NCBI GenBank assembly: GCA_037577475.1
Contig: CM075184.1
Coordinates: 16,990,594-17,054,593 of the forward strand
From: Chaunax sp. Z400
Lineage: Eukaryota; Chordata; Actinopteri; Lophiiformes; Chaunacidae
Length of the DNA: 64,000 nt
Reading direction: 5' to 3'
The first letter of the stretch is position 1; each line of letters starts with the position of its first letter. Under the pieces are notes generated by a model. It was not told the origin of the DNA. It searched no databases and worked only from the letters and a program-made list of their open reading frames with translations. The translations under genes and the position numbers were made by a program. Positions 11,683 through 24,794 of this stretch are shown in pieces.

Positions 11683-12299
11683 AGTCATGCATCTGAGTTT
11701 TTCTTGAGGGGAGTCATGCATCTTGGCCTCAACTGTGTCCTTGTGTATCTTTGCTCTGTCTTATTACTGGTTCACGTCTCAGCTGGGTCCATCTTTCATT
11801 CAGTACCACCCTCTTGCTAAAAGAAAAAATACCTTTTGAACAAGAAATTATAACCTAATGAGAAACACATTCACTCTCTCTTTTCTCTCCTCCTCATTCT
11901 CCAGAGCATGCTGTTAATATCGTAACACAACCTACCCAGTGATACCGTAGGAGTTAGACAAACACTGGAGAAGTCTGACTTAGGCTCTGTTGTGCTACAA
12001 TTCCTACGCTGGTGAATCATATGTAAGTAATCTGCAGCATACTGCCTCAAGCCTGGCCCTACCTCTAACATACATTCACACTAATGCACACTCACAGCCC
12101 TATCCTTTGGTCTGCTTTTTAATCTTTCTCATCATCTTCCTCATATAGACATGAAATTCTCAACGCATCAAGCCAAGGTCACTGAACATCCATTTCAAAT
12201 TGTTGCCTACTGCTGTGGCCTGAAATTAATAAGGCCACCATTTAAATGATACAGTTATCAAACTCAAATAACAAATGCTGGGCAATTTTCCCACAAAGC
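11683..12299. other. Intergenic stretch, nothing recognised
   Basis: Unique-looking AT-rich sequence with no supported feature. Confidence 0.5.
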
Positions 12300-12480
12300 T
12301 CTCTTTCCCTCTCCCCCTCCCTTGATATATTAATTTTTGACCAAACGTCCCCGCTTGACTACTGTAACGAGGTATGATGTATTGAGCCTTGGCTGTTGCC
12401 ATGGAGACTGTAGTCCCCTCTTACTTGTCATTAGAGCACAAACAAGCACCGGCATCTAATGTCATTTCAGTCAACATGAG
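12300..12480. promoter_or_regulatory. Candidate regulatory element with an RFX X-box
   Basis: GTTGCCATGGAGAC at 12395-12408 fits the RFX X-box consensus RYYNYYATRRNRAC at all 14 positions. The surrounding sequence is non-repetitive, keeps CpGs (ACGTCCCCGC, AACGAGG, CACCGGC) and has ATTA cores. RFX factors drive ciliary genes and some neural enhancers. Binding here is inferred. Confidence 0.4.
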
Positions 12481-12954
12481 GCAGAGTGATGAGAAAGAGG
12501 GAGACTGTGTTGTGGTCCCTTCTCCTTTCCCACAGTTTGAATGGGGTTTTGTGTGGATTATTTAGATTGTGCTGTATGTTATGGGTCAAAATACTCTTTG
12601 CAGGAGGATTGTTAGGTTATATACCTGTGGAGAGGCACATTCACTGTTGTCTTTGTATGTTTCTCATACCCCAGTGCTTTGATGTTGGCCTGAAAATGGA
12701 AAAAGGTGTCTGGATGTCACAGAATAATTGCCTGTCTAAGGCATTCCCCCTACTTGTTTTGTCCCATCCCAGGCCTTAGCTATAAATGATCACATATTCA
12801 TTTCATATCGTTTGGAGTCATTCGGCTTTGCCATCAAATGCTAAAAAATGTTGTTCATTTTTAGCAAGGTGTCTATAGCAAATATACTGTACATCTGATG
12901 GAAGTTAATTAGAATAGTTTTGATGGAAAACGAGACACCATCCTGCACTTCTCA
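12481..12954. other. Intergenic stretch, nothing recognised
   Basis: AT-rich sequence. The 97-residue ORF at 12486-12779 has no domain and no coding signature that I can see. Confidence 0.5.
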
Positions 12955-13020
12955 TTTTTCTGTACAATGATGATACAATTACAGCCTAATTGGGTCGGAG
13001 GGAAGGAAAGCCGACGTATG
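12955..13020. promoter_or_regulatory. Small candidate conserved block
   Basis: Contains AATTACAGCCTAATT at 12977-12991, identical to a segment of the candidate element at 10.7 kb, and two CpG-bearing words (GGTCGG, GCCGACG). It is short, so confidence is low. Confidence 0.25.
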
Positions 13021-14504
13021 CACAGAAATAAAAAGAAAGACAATAAAACAAATGAGTCTCATGAAATTTGGGTAGATTTGCTCTCTCCTCCATCACTTTA
13101 AGCTGTTGTAAGATACTAACATTGTAACTAAGTAATAGTACTGAGGGAGCTTTGGAATATTCCTGTCCATTTTATTTCCATTTTAGATAATGTTTTATAC
13201 TTTTATACTGGCATGAAAGTGTGCTTCATTTTCAGATTCCACCCCCCCAATTTCAGTCTTAATGGCTATTTTCTCATCCTTTTGAGGTGAAGGTATAGCT
13301 GCATGCCTCACTGTCTTTTCTCTGAACATAATCTCTTCCTCACACAGAACAATAATCCTACCTTATTTTCTCTCTCAGTGTTGGCCTTTTATTACTTCCA
13401 GGTGTTAAGGCCTGTCTCCCTCACAAGCAGATGTGCAGGGAGAAAAATGCCCTTTGTTTGGAGTTGTGCTATTTCCAACTGAATATTATGTTGACAATGC
13501 TTTCTGAGGATAGACAAAAAAAGGCGTACACAAAAAACTAAATGAATATTTACATTAAAGAAAATCAGTGAAACACATGCAGAATAAAAAAAAAAAAATA
13601 AAATAATGGAATACCGGTCAAAACTTGTACAGAGAAACCAAGGTAAAGAAAAAAGTAGTACAATATTTGTGTTAAAGTTACAGCAGGTTTAGTTACATTG
13701 GAATGGCTGCACTACGTCTGTTAATGAGTGGTGTGTTCACTGGTCAGTATGGAGATATACGAGTTTATGATCTGCTATAAGAAGTTTTTCATTAGTTTTT
13801 ACTTTTACTGTAACCTCTTAGTGAACACTTTACTGGTTAGACACCGATATTTTTATACTAGTTGTTCTATAAAGCTATTGTCTACTACAACAATGCCTTG
13901 TCGCTGAACACCTATTTTTCTTGATGTACACCTACAAAGAGTAATATTAGAATTTGGAGAAAAGAAACACAGTCTGGAGCAGCTGTGTTATAGACTCTGT
14001 AAAATATCCATTTTGGACTCTCTCTTTTTTCTTCCCGCAAGCAGCTTAACTGAGATCACATGTAGTTGCAATGAAAAGTGACAGGAAATTGACTAAAGCA
14101 TTGGAAATCAATGGAAAGTAAATGTGGTCCCTAAGTACAAGTGAACAGCTGATAGCTGCTTTCTGTCCACCTTTCTCACTTTGCCTTTCTATCTCTCCTT
14201 TCCTTTCTTCTTTTTATGGCCAACGGGGGCATTTAGGGGCATTTGCACACCTCGATACATCCGTAGGTATGGAGGTGTGGTCTATCCACATCTCGTCGTA
14301 AAACGCAAGACAGAATTCAATGACATTTTACCCTAAAGGTGTGTATCTCATAATTTGTTTCTTCAATTTGCTGAATTTTACATTTTCGGCCACATTTGAA
14401 CGTAGTTAATTATTACCAAAAGGACAAAAATGCTGCTGCTTAGCTATTAGCCTTTTCACTGGGATCTGCTTTTTTGTTGTTGTTTTTTTTCACTTGTTAG
14501 CAGA
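13021..14504. other. Intergenic stretch, nothing recognised
   Basis: AT-rich, with poly(A) near 13588-13600 and a C-run at about 13244. I see no gene, RNA or transposon. Confidence 0.5.
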
Positions 14505-14760
14505 ATTGGTGTCCATCTGGAAAAAAACGCAGATCCAGGATTTCTTTTTTTCGTTTTTATTAACATTGCAAGATATGTCTTTTTTTCTGTTTGTTATGCA
14601 TAAACTACTGATCAAACTTTTTAGAGGTGTTGGCCATGTTAGAAAAACCTGTTAAATTCTGGAGTGGATTCAGATAAAGGGACAGATCCATTCATTTTTC
14701 CTTTAACATTGCGAGATGCTTTTATTTTTCTGCATTTTTGTCAATTATGCATCAATTACT
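14505..14760 (-). mobile_element. RTE-type LINE 3' end remnants, two pieces in tandem
   Basis: Read on the minus strand, two diverged copies of the same 3' UTR module follow each other. One starts at CATCTCGCAATGTTAAAG (near 14720) and runs into GGATCTGTCCCTTTATCTGA and TCCACTCCAGAATTTAACAG. The second starts at ATCTTGCAATGTTA (near 14573) and runs into ATCCTGGATCTGCG. This module (TCTCGCAATG, GGATCTGCCCC, CCAAGTTTCATG, ACAGACAAAC) is widespread in fish and I take it as RTE-like. No coding part remains. Related pieces lie at 34.7 and 63.6 kb. Confidence 0.5.
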
Positions 14761-15836
<1,076 letters not shown>

Positions 15837-16599
15837 TTAGCTCCTGGCTGTTTCTTGTATGTTTCTTCAGTCATCACCTGGGAAATCAAAGTTTGGGTGA
15901 AATATGAATTTATAAATACATAACATAAACATAAACAACGGAATATAAAAACAAACTTTTTTTTTCTTCTGTATTTCTCTCTCCGCCCACAACACCCACC
16001 CATCCTATTTCTTCCTGCACAGACTGGTGTGAGTGTGACCATGCAGGGGTTAAATCCATTGCACCATAAAAAGGAGCTGTTCATAAAATGGAGGAATAAG
16101 AAGCAGAAATAATATTTCAAGTATGATTAGTTCATCCGCAGGGCACCTTGTGCGATTGAGAAAGGGGGTAAGAGTGGGAGGGGTATTGTGCACAGCAAGC
16201 AGTAAATTATATCTTGCCTTTGAATGATTCCTGCAGATCCTATTACGACAGTGAGGGGGAGTATGGAATGGTGGGGGGAATAGAGCAGTTGGGAGAGAGA
16301 AAAGCAGCAGAACGAATCGGATGAATTCTGTTTCCAGCTGTCCGAATGATGGTGGAGATGAGAGGGTGTATGTGTGGGTGGGTGGGTGGGTGGGGGTGCA
16401 GAGAAAGAACAGTAAGACAATAATTCGTTCTCCACTCTAAAACGTGTAGATGCATGTCATGTCTGTATGCAAACATTCAGACTCCAAAAGCTGCTTTTTT
16501 CACTCCCACCATCTCTCGCCCCACATTTTAGTCACCACACAAGTCCTCCTGCCAAATGGAGAAAAACAAGATCACCCATTACCACCCCTGCACTACTCC
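15837..16599. other. Intergenic stretch with a short (GGGT)n
   Basis: Mixed-composition sequence with a GGGT tetranucleotide run at about 16372-16397. Its G-runs could form a G-quadruplex on the + strand. Nothing else recognised. Confidence 0.5.
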
Positions 16600-16725
16600 A
16601 CCCTCCCTGAATATTTGAGAGGCGCTTGTCTGCCATTTGTCACTTTGGCTGGTGATATAGTAGCTGATAGTGGCATTAATCTGCTACTGGTGCAGATAGT
16701 CCTCACAGGAAAACAGAGATGCTGA
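16600..16725. promoter_or_regulatory. Weak candidate conserved block
   Basis: Non-repetitive, with CATTTGTCACTTTGG and GGCATTAATCTGC segments resembling enhancer cores. Evidence is texture only. Confidence 0.2.
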
Positions 16726-17849
16726 ATTTATTCACCCACCTTCTCAATTTTGACAATGGATTCCAAATATTTTACATCAGTCCTTTTATTTCCTGGGTTT
16801 TTAAAGCATGATGTGAATACTTGTTGTATCAGTCAATGCCTAATGTGTGGGGGGAAAATGCATCTGTATAATCTGTGTATATATTATAAACTTTAGGCGT
16901 TATTTAGAGCTGCATATTATAAATAATGGTTTAAATACAGATTTTTCAGGTTCATTTAATGGTAGAATAAATGTTTTTATTGTATATGTTTAGTCTTGCT
17001 TAATATAAACTGCCTTCTTTTGTCTAATTGTTTATACAACATAAGCCTTTATGTTTATATACCTAACACCCGTATTGTATTGTACATTTTTCATATTTTG
17101 TGTTGGGGCTTCTCTTTATCTCATCTAATGTTGTCCAATGATATATATATTTTTTATAGACAATGCCTGGTAAATGCAAATGAACAAGCTTAATCTGTAG
17201 TACTGCAAAATGTTAACAAATTACCAAATCTTACCATGATTTCTTAACAGGGTCTAAAATAATTCTGGGCTTAATGAATAACACCCGGAAGTATAAAATC
17301 AACAATTTGAATTGGACATGTAATTTCAGGAGAGGAATCAGTTCCACAACAGGACATATGCACACTATATATTCTGTGGCAGGTGGTAAAGGTTTGACAT
17401 TAGAAATGTATTGACACATGTGCTAACGTTCAACATTCCTTGGGCATGAGTTATGTAAACAGGTGAAGTTATGCAGAAATATAATCACCAATAGTCAACT
17501 GCTTATCTGTATCACATTACAGTCTGCCCTTTACCAGTGAAATCTGTCTCATGGAAGTGGAGTTTGAGCAGCCCACAAGCCAAAACATTACTGGAATAAG
17601 ATTAAATATCACATTTCAAATGGTTTTCAACTGGATAAATAAATAAATACATAAAACAGTAAACTAATCATAAATGTGAGGACATATATGTTGAAGCTCG
17701 AAGTGTTTTTCAGTTCTTTTTTAGCAACATGATGAGGTGTTTATTTTCAGTTGCATCACGAAATGTCCTTCTCATCCAGCATCCCTAAAAACACTTATCA
17801 AATTGTGTGTATCAGTTCATTAATTTTGCCTTTTTGGCAAAATGCGTAG
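16726..17849. other. Intergenic stretch, nothing recognised
   Basis: Very AT-rich sequence with short TA runs (about 17141-17151). No gene or transposon seen. Confidence 0.5.
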
Positions 17850-18120
17850 GATGGTGGGTGAGTGCCAAATCAGAGAACTGAGGGCCTGGCAATTTAATGC
17901 AGAACATTAATAATAACAGGGAAGGAAGCAAGGGGGAATGAAAATCAAAGAATTCTGCACCCAACCTCCCACTTTAATTGCAAATTTAAATTTCCTATAA
18001 TGGATTCTGACATCTCAAGTCACCAAAATCCATCATTCTGAAGGGTATTATTCCTCAATTAACCTGTCACCCCCAACACCACCACACTACGTCCTCCTGC
18101 AGGGGTTTAAAGAGAAATGA
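17850..18120. promoter_or_regulatory. Candidate conserved non-coding element
   Basis: A non-repetitive stretch with repeated TTTAAT, ATTAATAATAA and TTTAATTGC cores, a TTAACCTGTCAC segment and balanced purine/pyrimidine content, in front of a repeat-rich region. Composition suggests an enhancer. Conservation is untested. Confidence 0.3.
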
Positions 18121-18330
18121 AGAATTCTAATTACTTTCAAATACAAAGCAGATTGATAATATGATAATATTATAATAAATTGATACATACACAGAGTCCT
18201 ACAGTCTGTAAATTCAAGCAAAGACAGAGATCGTCATCTGACTTTGCCTCAATTTAGCATAGTACCAAGTAAATGAAATATTATGAATGTCCAGTGAAGA
18301 AAATTAGAAAGTAGAGGCCTGGGTTGACAG

Positions 18331-18353
18331 ATTGGGGCACAATCTGCCCCAAT
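18331..18353. other. Perfect 9-bp-stem hairpin at the edge of an AT array
   Basis: ATTGGGGCA (18331-18339) and TGCCCCAAT (18345-18353) are perfect reverse complements around a 5-nt loop. The hairpin abuts the AT-rich array that starts at 18352. Confidence 0.8.
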
Positions 18354-18458
18354 ATATCTATAGATATATATATATCTATATATCTATATATATACTGTAT
18401 ATATATCTATATAGATATATCTATCTATATAGATATATATATAGATAGACATATATAG

Positions 18459-18490
<32 letters not shown>

Positions 18491-18535
18491 CTATATATAT
18501 AGATAGATATATCTATATATATATAAATAAAAGAT
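18352..18535. repeat. AT-rich ATCT/TA array of nested palindromes
   Basis: About 180 bp of TATATC, TAGATA and TA words in both orientations, so most of it can fold on itself. It contains TATATACTGTATATAT. The palindrome AAGATTTAATCTT (18531-18543) closes the right edge. Confidence 0.9.
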
Positions 18536-18954
18536 TTAATCTTGGCACAGCACCTTATTCATTTATACATTGAAGTATGTATTTCTAAATCAGTTTGCTC
18601 TCATATCAAACTGTATTCCAAGCACACTGTGATAAACAGTGATCACTATGACTTTGGCATGTTGTAGCCACATACATGCTTGTAACAGTTGAAGCCACAT
18701 CCACTGCAGCTGCTGCTTTTTTATGAACAACCACCAGTCCAGCTTGTATGTGCAGCCCAAGCCTTAACACAGCTAAGAGCATAAGTGCCATAAGATGCTG
18801 TTGGCAGCTATGCCTTTTAAAAAACACTGACTGTTAAAGCGAAGGGGGAAACCTCTTCTCTCACTAATATTTTCTGGAGGTTAGGGTCTCAAAACCTTGG
18901 TTTCACAGTTCTGTGTGTCTGTGTCTTCTTCCGTTTAGAAGATAAGAGGGATTA
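18536..18954. other. Intergenic stretch, nothing recognised
   Basis: Unique-looking sequence between the AT array and the second SINE-like copy. No gene seen. Confidence 0.5.
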
Positions 18955-19306
18955 AACTCATTCATTCATTCATTTTCTGTCACCGCTTATCCTATGTAGG
19001 GTCATGGAGGGGCTGGGGCCTGTCCCAGCTGACTTTGGGCGGGAGGCAGGGTACACCCTGGACAAGTCACCAGTTCACCACAGGGCCACATTGAAAGACA
19101 AACAACCTTTCACACTCACATTCATGCCTACGGTCAATTTAGAGTCACCAATTCACCTATATTGCATATTTTGGGTGGTGGGAGGAGGCAGGAGAACCTG
19201 GAGAGAACCCACGCAGACACAGGGAGAACATGCAAACACCACACGGAAAAGTCCCAGGTCCTCAGCTGGATTTGAACCCAGGACCTTCTTGCTGTTACTG
19301 CACTGA
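18955..19306 (-). mobile_element. tRNA-headed SINE-like repeat, copy 2 (inverted)
   Basis: On the minus strand this is the same subfamily as 5818-6165. It has box B GGTTCAAATCC (complement of 19268-19278), the GTGTGGTGTTTGCATGTTCT segment, GGTGAATTGGTGACTCTAAA and GGCCCCAGCCCC. It ends in GCGGTGACAG and an ATGA-type tail (ATTC repeats on the + strand at about 18960-18973). The head is cut short near 19290. The tetranucleotide tail is typical of retroposed 3' ends. Confidence 0.75.
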
Positions 19307-21259
19307 TTCCAAGTATCCATGAGGTGCACACACTCACCACAAATACACGTTTTCAGTTTCAGAGAGGTTTTAAGTGCATTGTTCATATATCTAATTGCAA
19401 GACAGACAAGTCGAAAGAGGTGCTGTTGTTGTAGTGACAAGAGGGGTGGCAGCCATGCCTCGCAAAAGTCTCAGTGATTTCCATATATCTGCAGCCTTAC
19501 CTGCCACTTCCTTGATCTGGGGGAGATTTTAGTGTGACAGGAACCATTTGGTCAGCACAAAGTTTCAGGGAAGGATGATGTCAACTGGCGTTGTCTTTGA
19601 GGCCTGTCTACATTATTGCAGGGCCAGTGTGTTTGTGCATACATTCTCTTGTGCCAGGGAGCTGTGAGCATGTTGAAAAAAAATTCATTAAAAAAAACCT
19701 CATATGCCTGCCGGTATAACAGTTCTAGCTGGCGGTTATGTAGCTGTTGACTGTTGTGTACTTTTGTAATCATTCAAATTTAATTAAAGGCTTAAGGAGA
19801 AAATGGCCTGAGTCGATGGTATAATGAGTTGCCAAGAGACGTCTTTCTTATAATCTTAGTTTGTAATAAAGATGTTGCCAGGTCATGGTCGCATTATGAG
19901 CCTTGCATAGCCACTTTTGCTGGACAGATAATTCAAACTGGCCTAAAGGAGCACACTCCTGTCCACAAACTCTTCTGACTACACTGGTGATTTAATTTGA
20001 CCCATCAGTATTGATTAATATCAAGAAGAACATGAAATTTAAAATCAAACTGTTATCATCACTGTTATATCATACTATAATTCCCCCTTTCTTGTACAAC
20101 TAGATGTATTCCTTATTTTTTAAAGAAGGAAAGCTCCATAAGCTCCTATATTTAAAAAGTCAAACATAAAAACTACAGATCCATGAAAAAAATGTTCTTT
20201 GTAGTCTTCTATTTAGTCTTTACACAAAAACACAGCCACACACAGAAAACACAGCCATAAATTATGTATAAAAAGAAAAAATTATCATTATTTATATACT
20301 GTATATACTTAAATAAGAAAATATTTGATCAAACAATAAGTAAACAAGGCTTTGAAGTTTTAGATCTCCACTTTTGGATTTTGCCAGTTTTGATACTCAA
20401 AGAAAGTTTTAAAGTTTGTTAAAGTCCTTTAGAATTTATTTGCCTCATCTTCCTCTAGCTATAAATAGTATGTTGTCTATCCTGCAAAGTCCACTGATGT
20501 CAAAATTATCTTTAATTAATTACAATCATTAATATTAATCAATTAGCATAAGAACAAATCAGATCCACCGTGGCAAAAATATGAGCTTGTACTAGTCCTC
20601 TAATCATACAACCTACAGTATTACAAGACTTGAAATGGACCAAAGTTCAGAAGGTCAGAAGGTTTGCAGGTTGTGTGTTATACAAAGGGAAAAAAGGCAG
20701 AAAAGGATTCCTACCAAATCATCACCATCTGTTCCACAAACTGTCTTCTGAACAAAACAACTCGCGCATGTGACTGTTTAATTCTTCTAAATTAAATGCT
20801 AAGAAATAAAGAAGTGCTGACTCAGGAAGTCTTTGTGCTGAATTATTTGGAATTATTTACATGATCCAATAGAAATATTATATCTCAAGATCATATTTTT
20901 CAAATTGCGCAGTTCAGAGAAAACATAATATAAAGAAGAGTTGTTGGCAAAATCCACATTTCTAAGAATTTACGTCTGTATTGACGATGAATACAAAAAG
21001 TTCCTGATATTGGGCGGCTGATATAATGAAAACAGTTATTTTCTTTAAAGTAATTTCTAGAAATTGTTTGTTTACTATTTATTTAATTATTTATATTTGA
21101 CATCTTGTTTTTCATTTTAACTAGCATGAATAAAATTTGTCAAACCCTCAAAAAAAAGAGGGTTTTTAAATACCAATGATCTTACTTTGATGATAAATCA
21201 AGCTACAGTAGTTAGCTAACCTGTAGGGATACATGTAGACATGAAAATCACAAGGAAAC
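19307..21259. other. Intergenic stretch, nothing recognised
   Basis: AT-rich sequence with several ATTAATTA-type cores (about 20510-20540). The short ORFs have no domain. No transposon recognised. Confidence 0.5.
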
Positions 21260-22025
21260 TCCAAGGCAGTCTCTTTTAAAACAACTAAAGTACCTTTATT
21301 GTCATGGCGTGGTCATGTTAGGCCTTAAAGCCTTCATCAGGCAGTCAAACAGATCTCATGAATACAAAGGACCTTTTACAGTGGTGATAACCAATGAGAA
21401 TCTTCCACCTGCATGGCCTAAAAGGGGCAGACACAAGACACATGATAAACCTCCAGCAGATGGCATTGTCCTGGTCAAAATAAAACCATTCACAAACTCT
21501 TAGAACACAAACAACGATAATGTGTTACAAAAAATGGGGTTACAAAAATGTTCATAAAAAAGCAGTAAAAGCTAGATCCTCTGATAGGCCTGGGTGTTTG
21601 GTCTATAATTTATGAATCCAAAAGGCTTGTCATTGGTTAAGTTTCCATTGTCTGTCACCTTTTCTCATGGATGATGGGATGTGTTCAATGTCAAAGGCTT
21701 GTAATGTAGCTAGGTTACTATTATGGAAGTCCAGATAGTGTCTAGCCATTGGATAGTTAACCTTCCCTGCTTACTGGTCTTGTAAACATCCTTTTGTTCT
21801 TTCTATGTAAAACACTTTGCAACTGGTACATTCTAGTCCATAGATCACAAAAGTGGTTTTACAGTTAATAACACGATTGATAGTGAATTCCTTCTGAGAT
21901 GTGAAATCTATGAATGTCTTCGTCTGTATTACATTAGAACAGTGTTTACATCGGTAACACTTGTAGGACCCCTTTAGGGTCAACCATGTCTGTTGTCTGT
22001 CTCGTAGAAGATGGCTGTGCACCAG
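21260..22025 (-). mobile_element. Penelope-like element remnant with GIY-YIG endonuclease region
   Basis: The minus-strand ORF 22022-21771 encodes CYRCKHCSNV followed by VIYGLECTSCKVFYIERT. This is the CxxC motif and the Y..C..C...YIG.T core of the GIY-YIG endonuclease of fish Penelope-like retroelements. The Gly of YIG is Glu here. Beyond the stop after LQDQ the same frame continues with NYPMARHYLDFHNS, LQAFDIEHIPSSMR and FWIHKL, with two more stops, so the copy is dead. The 3' UTR carries the TGATGAAGGC motif near 21335 and an AATAAAGG tail at 21295. The reverse transcriptase half is absent (5' truncation). Confidence 0.75.
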
Positions 22026-24028
22026 TTTTTTTATTTTGCAGTGCAGTTCTCCTGAAACAATTCAAAATATCTGCTCTGAAAAAGGCGGATACCATGAAAT
22101 GCAGTCATCATGATTGAAATGAAGTCTTCTTTTGCACCTTTATTTTCTAAACACACAATCATTTGCTTTTTAGATTTCAATAATTAATTAATAAGACCTT
22201 TGAACCTTAGTTTACCAAATGTACAGGCTTTATTGTGATGATTCTTGACATTTTAAGGTTAAAAAACTGATTTGTAGTATCAGTTCTGTTGCTCTGGACA
22301 TCTTCCATCTATCTGTCAGTACAATCCTCTCACTCTCTCTCTCAGTAGGATAACTCTAATCCAATCCCAAATATATTACTTGGTCGTCACTGAGATAAGG
22401 CATACTGGGGAATGTTAGTGTATCCATATAAATTAAATGGACGGCCGCTCTATCAAGATCATCCAGCAGGTCAAGGCTGCTCTGCAAGAGAATATGATGT
22501 AGCCAGACAGATTTTTTCCCCTCCCCTTTACCCCACCCTGAATTATTACAAGCCACCCACACCGAAAGAGTAAAAACACACCTGCCCTACACATCATCAT
22601 CTGCAGATGGTTTTTTCGTTCTTTTTTTTTTTGGCAGGTTCAGGTTTTGGCTCCTTCTTTAAAATATGACCAAGAACACAGAGAATATATGACTTCTTGT
22701 TTATAAATTGTATAATGATGCATCATATGATCCAGTACAGATCAGACTGCTGCTTATTGTATGTAGACCATCCAATGCCAGCACATTCAGTTCCCCAAAA
22801 CCAGACCTAAATTCACTTATTTTGAATTTGTAGGTTTAAACCTTGCTTCATGGTCTTTGAAGAGAAATCGTCTCACACTGGATCATACTGTCCCAAAACT
22901 TGCATCTTCCAGGTCCCAGGACATATTTAAAAAAACAATTTCATGTAGAAGAGATGCACTGCTGTAACTGATCACATCTTATTTTTGTTCTTAGTAATGT
23001 TATTTGTTCATGTCTTCAGGTTCAGATGTGTGTGCATGATCTTATCAGAAATGTTTGCATTGATAGGATATCAGTGGGACCCTGATACTCAGGAAAAGAT
23101 GCAAAAAAAACCCAAACAATCCAGGAGCTCTGGCAGGTGGTCTGCCACAAGGGTCTTTAGCATTTTGACCATTATGCAATAATGACATGGATGATCTACT
23201 GCATGAAGGCATTACAGGTAACCCCAGATAGGCATACATCACCATCTCATCAGTGGTTCATCAAAAAAGAACTCACTTTGTTTAATAAAACACAGAACCA
23301 GACATTTGAATCTGCAATGCTCCAACATAGATTGTCGTTGTGTTGTCCACTGCCACTTGCTGTGTGATGTTCAATATAGATAAGGAATGAAGAAGTTGTA
23401 TGTAGTTAAGGAAGCTACTGGTGTGTGCACTTTTCATTTTGTTTGTGACGTGTCTGGGACAGTGCACAGAGCTGTTTAAACTTAATGTGACACCGTCTTT
23501 GTTGCAGAGTTGTTATTTTCCCATAGTGACTGTACCATCTTCACGGGCATATGAGCATTGAAGGAGATTCTGCCTTTCTGACATGAAACCTTATTAACCT
23601 AGTACATGGTTACTAAGAGGTAGAGTGCCTTGAAAGCGTGACAGTTTCATCAGTGTTGTTTCAGGAATTAGTATGTCTACATCAAAAAGCTTTTTGCCAT
23701 TAAGGAGAATTCATTAAATATTTTAGCTGTAGGGAAAATGTCCCTTTCACCAAGTGCTTACTTGAAAAAACTGCAGATATTAAATGTTACTGATGGCATA
23801 TAAAGATCTTTTTCTCTCTGTGTGTGTTCTTAGTATCTTTAAATTTATTACTAATTAATTTTTTGTCTTCATCATTTTAAAAAGGATATGATGTTTTATC
23901 ATAATCATCTCCAGTAGAGAATAACAAAAAAGATGATGAGGATGAGCAGATCCCTAGCCTTTTATGCTGTTAATGATTACCTTTGGGATTTGGTTTTGTA
24001 TTGGCTGTTACCTCTCCTTTCATCTTTA
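22026..24028. other. Intergenic stretch, nothing recognised
   Basis: AT-rich, with T-runs at 22620-22632. Short ORFs lack domains. I see no gene or named repeat. Confidence 0.5.
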
Positions 24029-24375
24029 GGGCCATTTATGCTCCCTCTATGTACGTAAATGGATGTCCGTCCATGAACGGGCCATCAATGCCAACATAAT
24101 TCCATACATCCTCTATGGGGGTAATGATTTACTCAGCAGTGGTCTGTGAGGTCATTAGGTACATTGAGACTTGAGGACGGAGTTTTTTTTTCTCCACTTT
24201 TTTCTTCTTCATTTTGTCCGTACATATTTGACGTGCCTTGCTTGAATTGTAGCTACACTGCCCGCAACCACTTACAGTGGTATTGCTCCATTTCGTCCGT
24301 CTCATCCGTATCTGTAAGCTCTCTGACAATGTGACCGAATAAGTATTCATCTTTAACATAGAGCATAAATGGGCC
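24029..24375 (-). mobile_element. Harbinger-like short inverted-repeat element (MITE), copy 1
   Basis: Bounded by GGGCCATTTATGCT (24029-24042) and AGCATAAATGGGCC (24362-24375), which are reverse complements with one difference. The 347-bp body shares TCCGTCCTCAA..CTTAATGTA and CCTCACAGACCAC segments with the element at 51,038-52,235 in the opposite orientation, so the two are one family. There is no coding capacity. The superfamily call is tentative because no clear 3-bp target duplication is visible. Confidence 0.65.
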
Positions 24376-24794
24376 TTTCGGCTATCCTTCCCCTGATTAG
24401 CGCTTTCCAGTTAACTTGTCACTGTGTTGCTTCCAGTCCTTTATAATTAATCTAAAAGTAAGGTTGGTTGCTTCAATGATCATTTTTTTTTTCTTGAGCA
24501 TACTGCACGAGGGTGCTCCCTGCAGTAGCTGTCAATCTAAATGGTTCTACTTTATTCCTCTCATCTACAGGGGGCTGTAGCGCACCAAGAAATGCAGCAA
24601 TGCAACTACAAATGCAGAGAAGACGAGATAATGTAAGTAAGTAAATATAAATGTAAAAATTGCAGAATATTGAATATTTAAATTAAATTGTTTTATGAGA
24701 AACAACTTGCATTCAACACTGATAGACCTCAAATGCACTTACTAATTAATTAATGCTTGTTTACAAGAAAACCACAGGGCACCTTCAAATAGTA
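24376..24794. other. Intergenic stretch, nothing recognised
   Basis: AT-rich sequence between two short inverted-repeat elements. Nothing supported. Confidence 0.45.
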
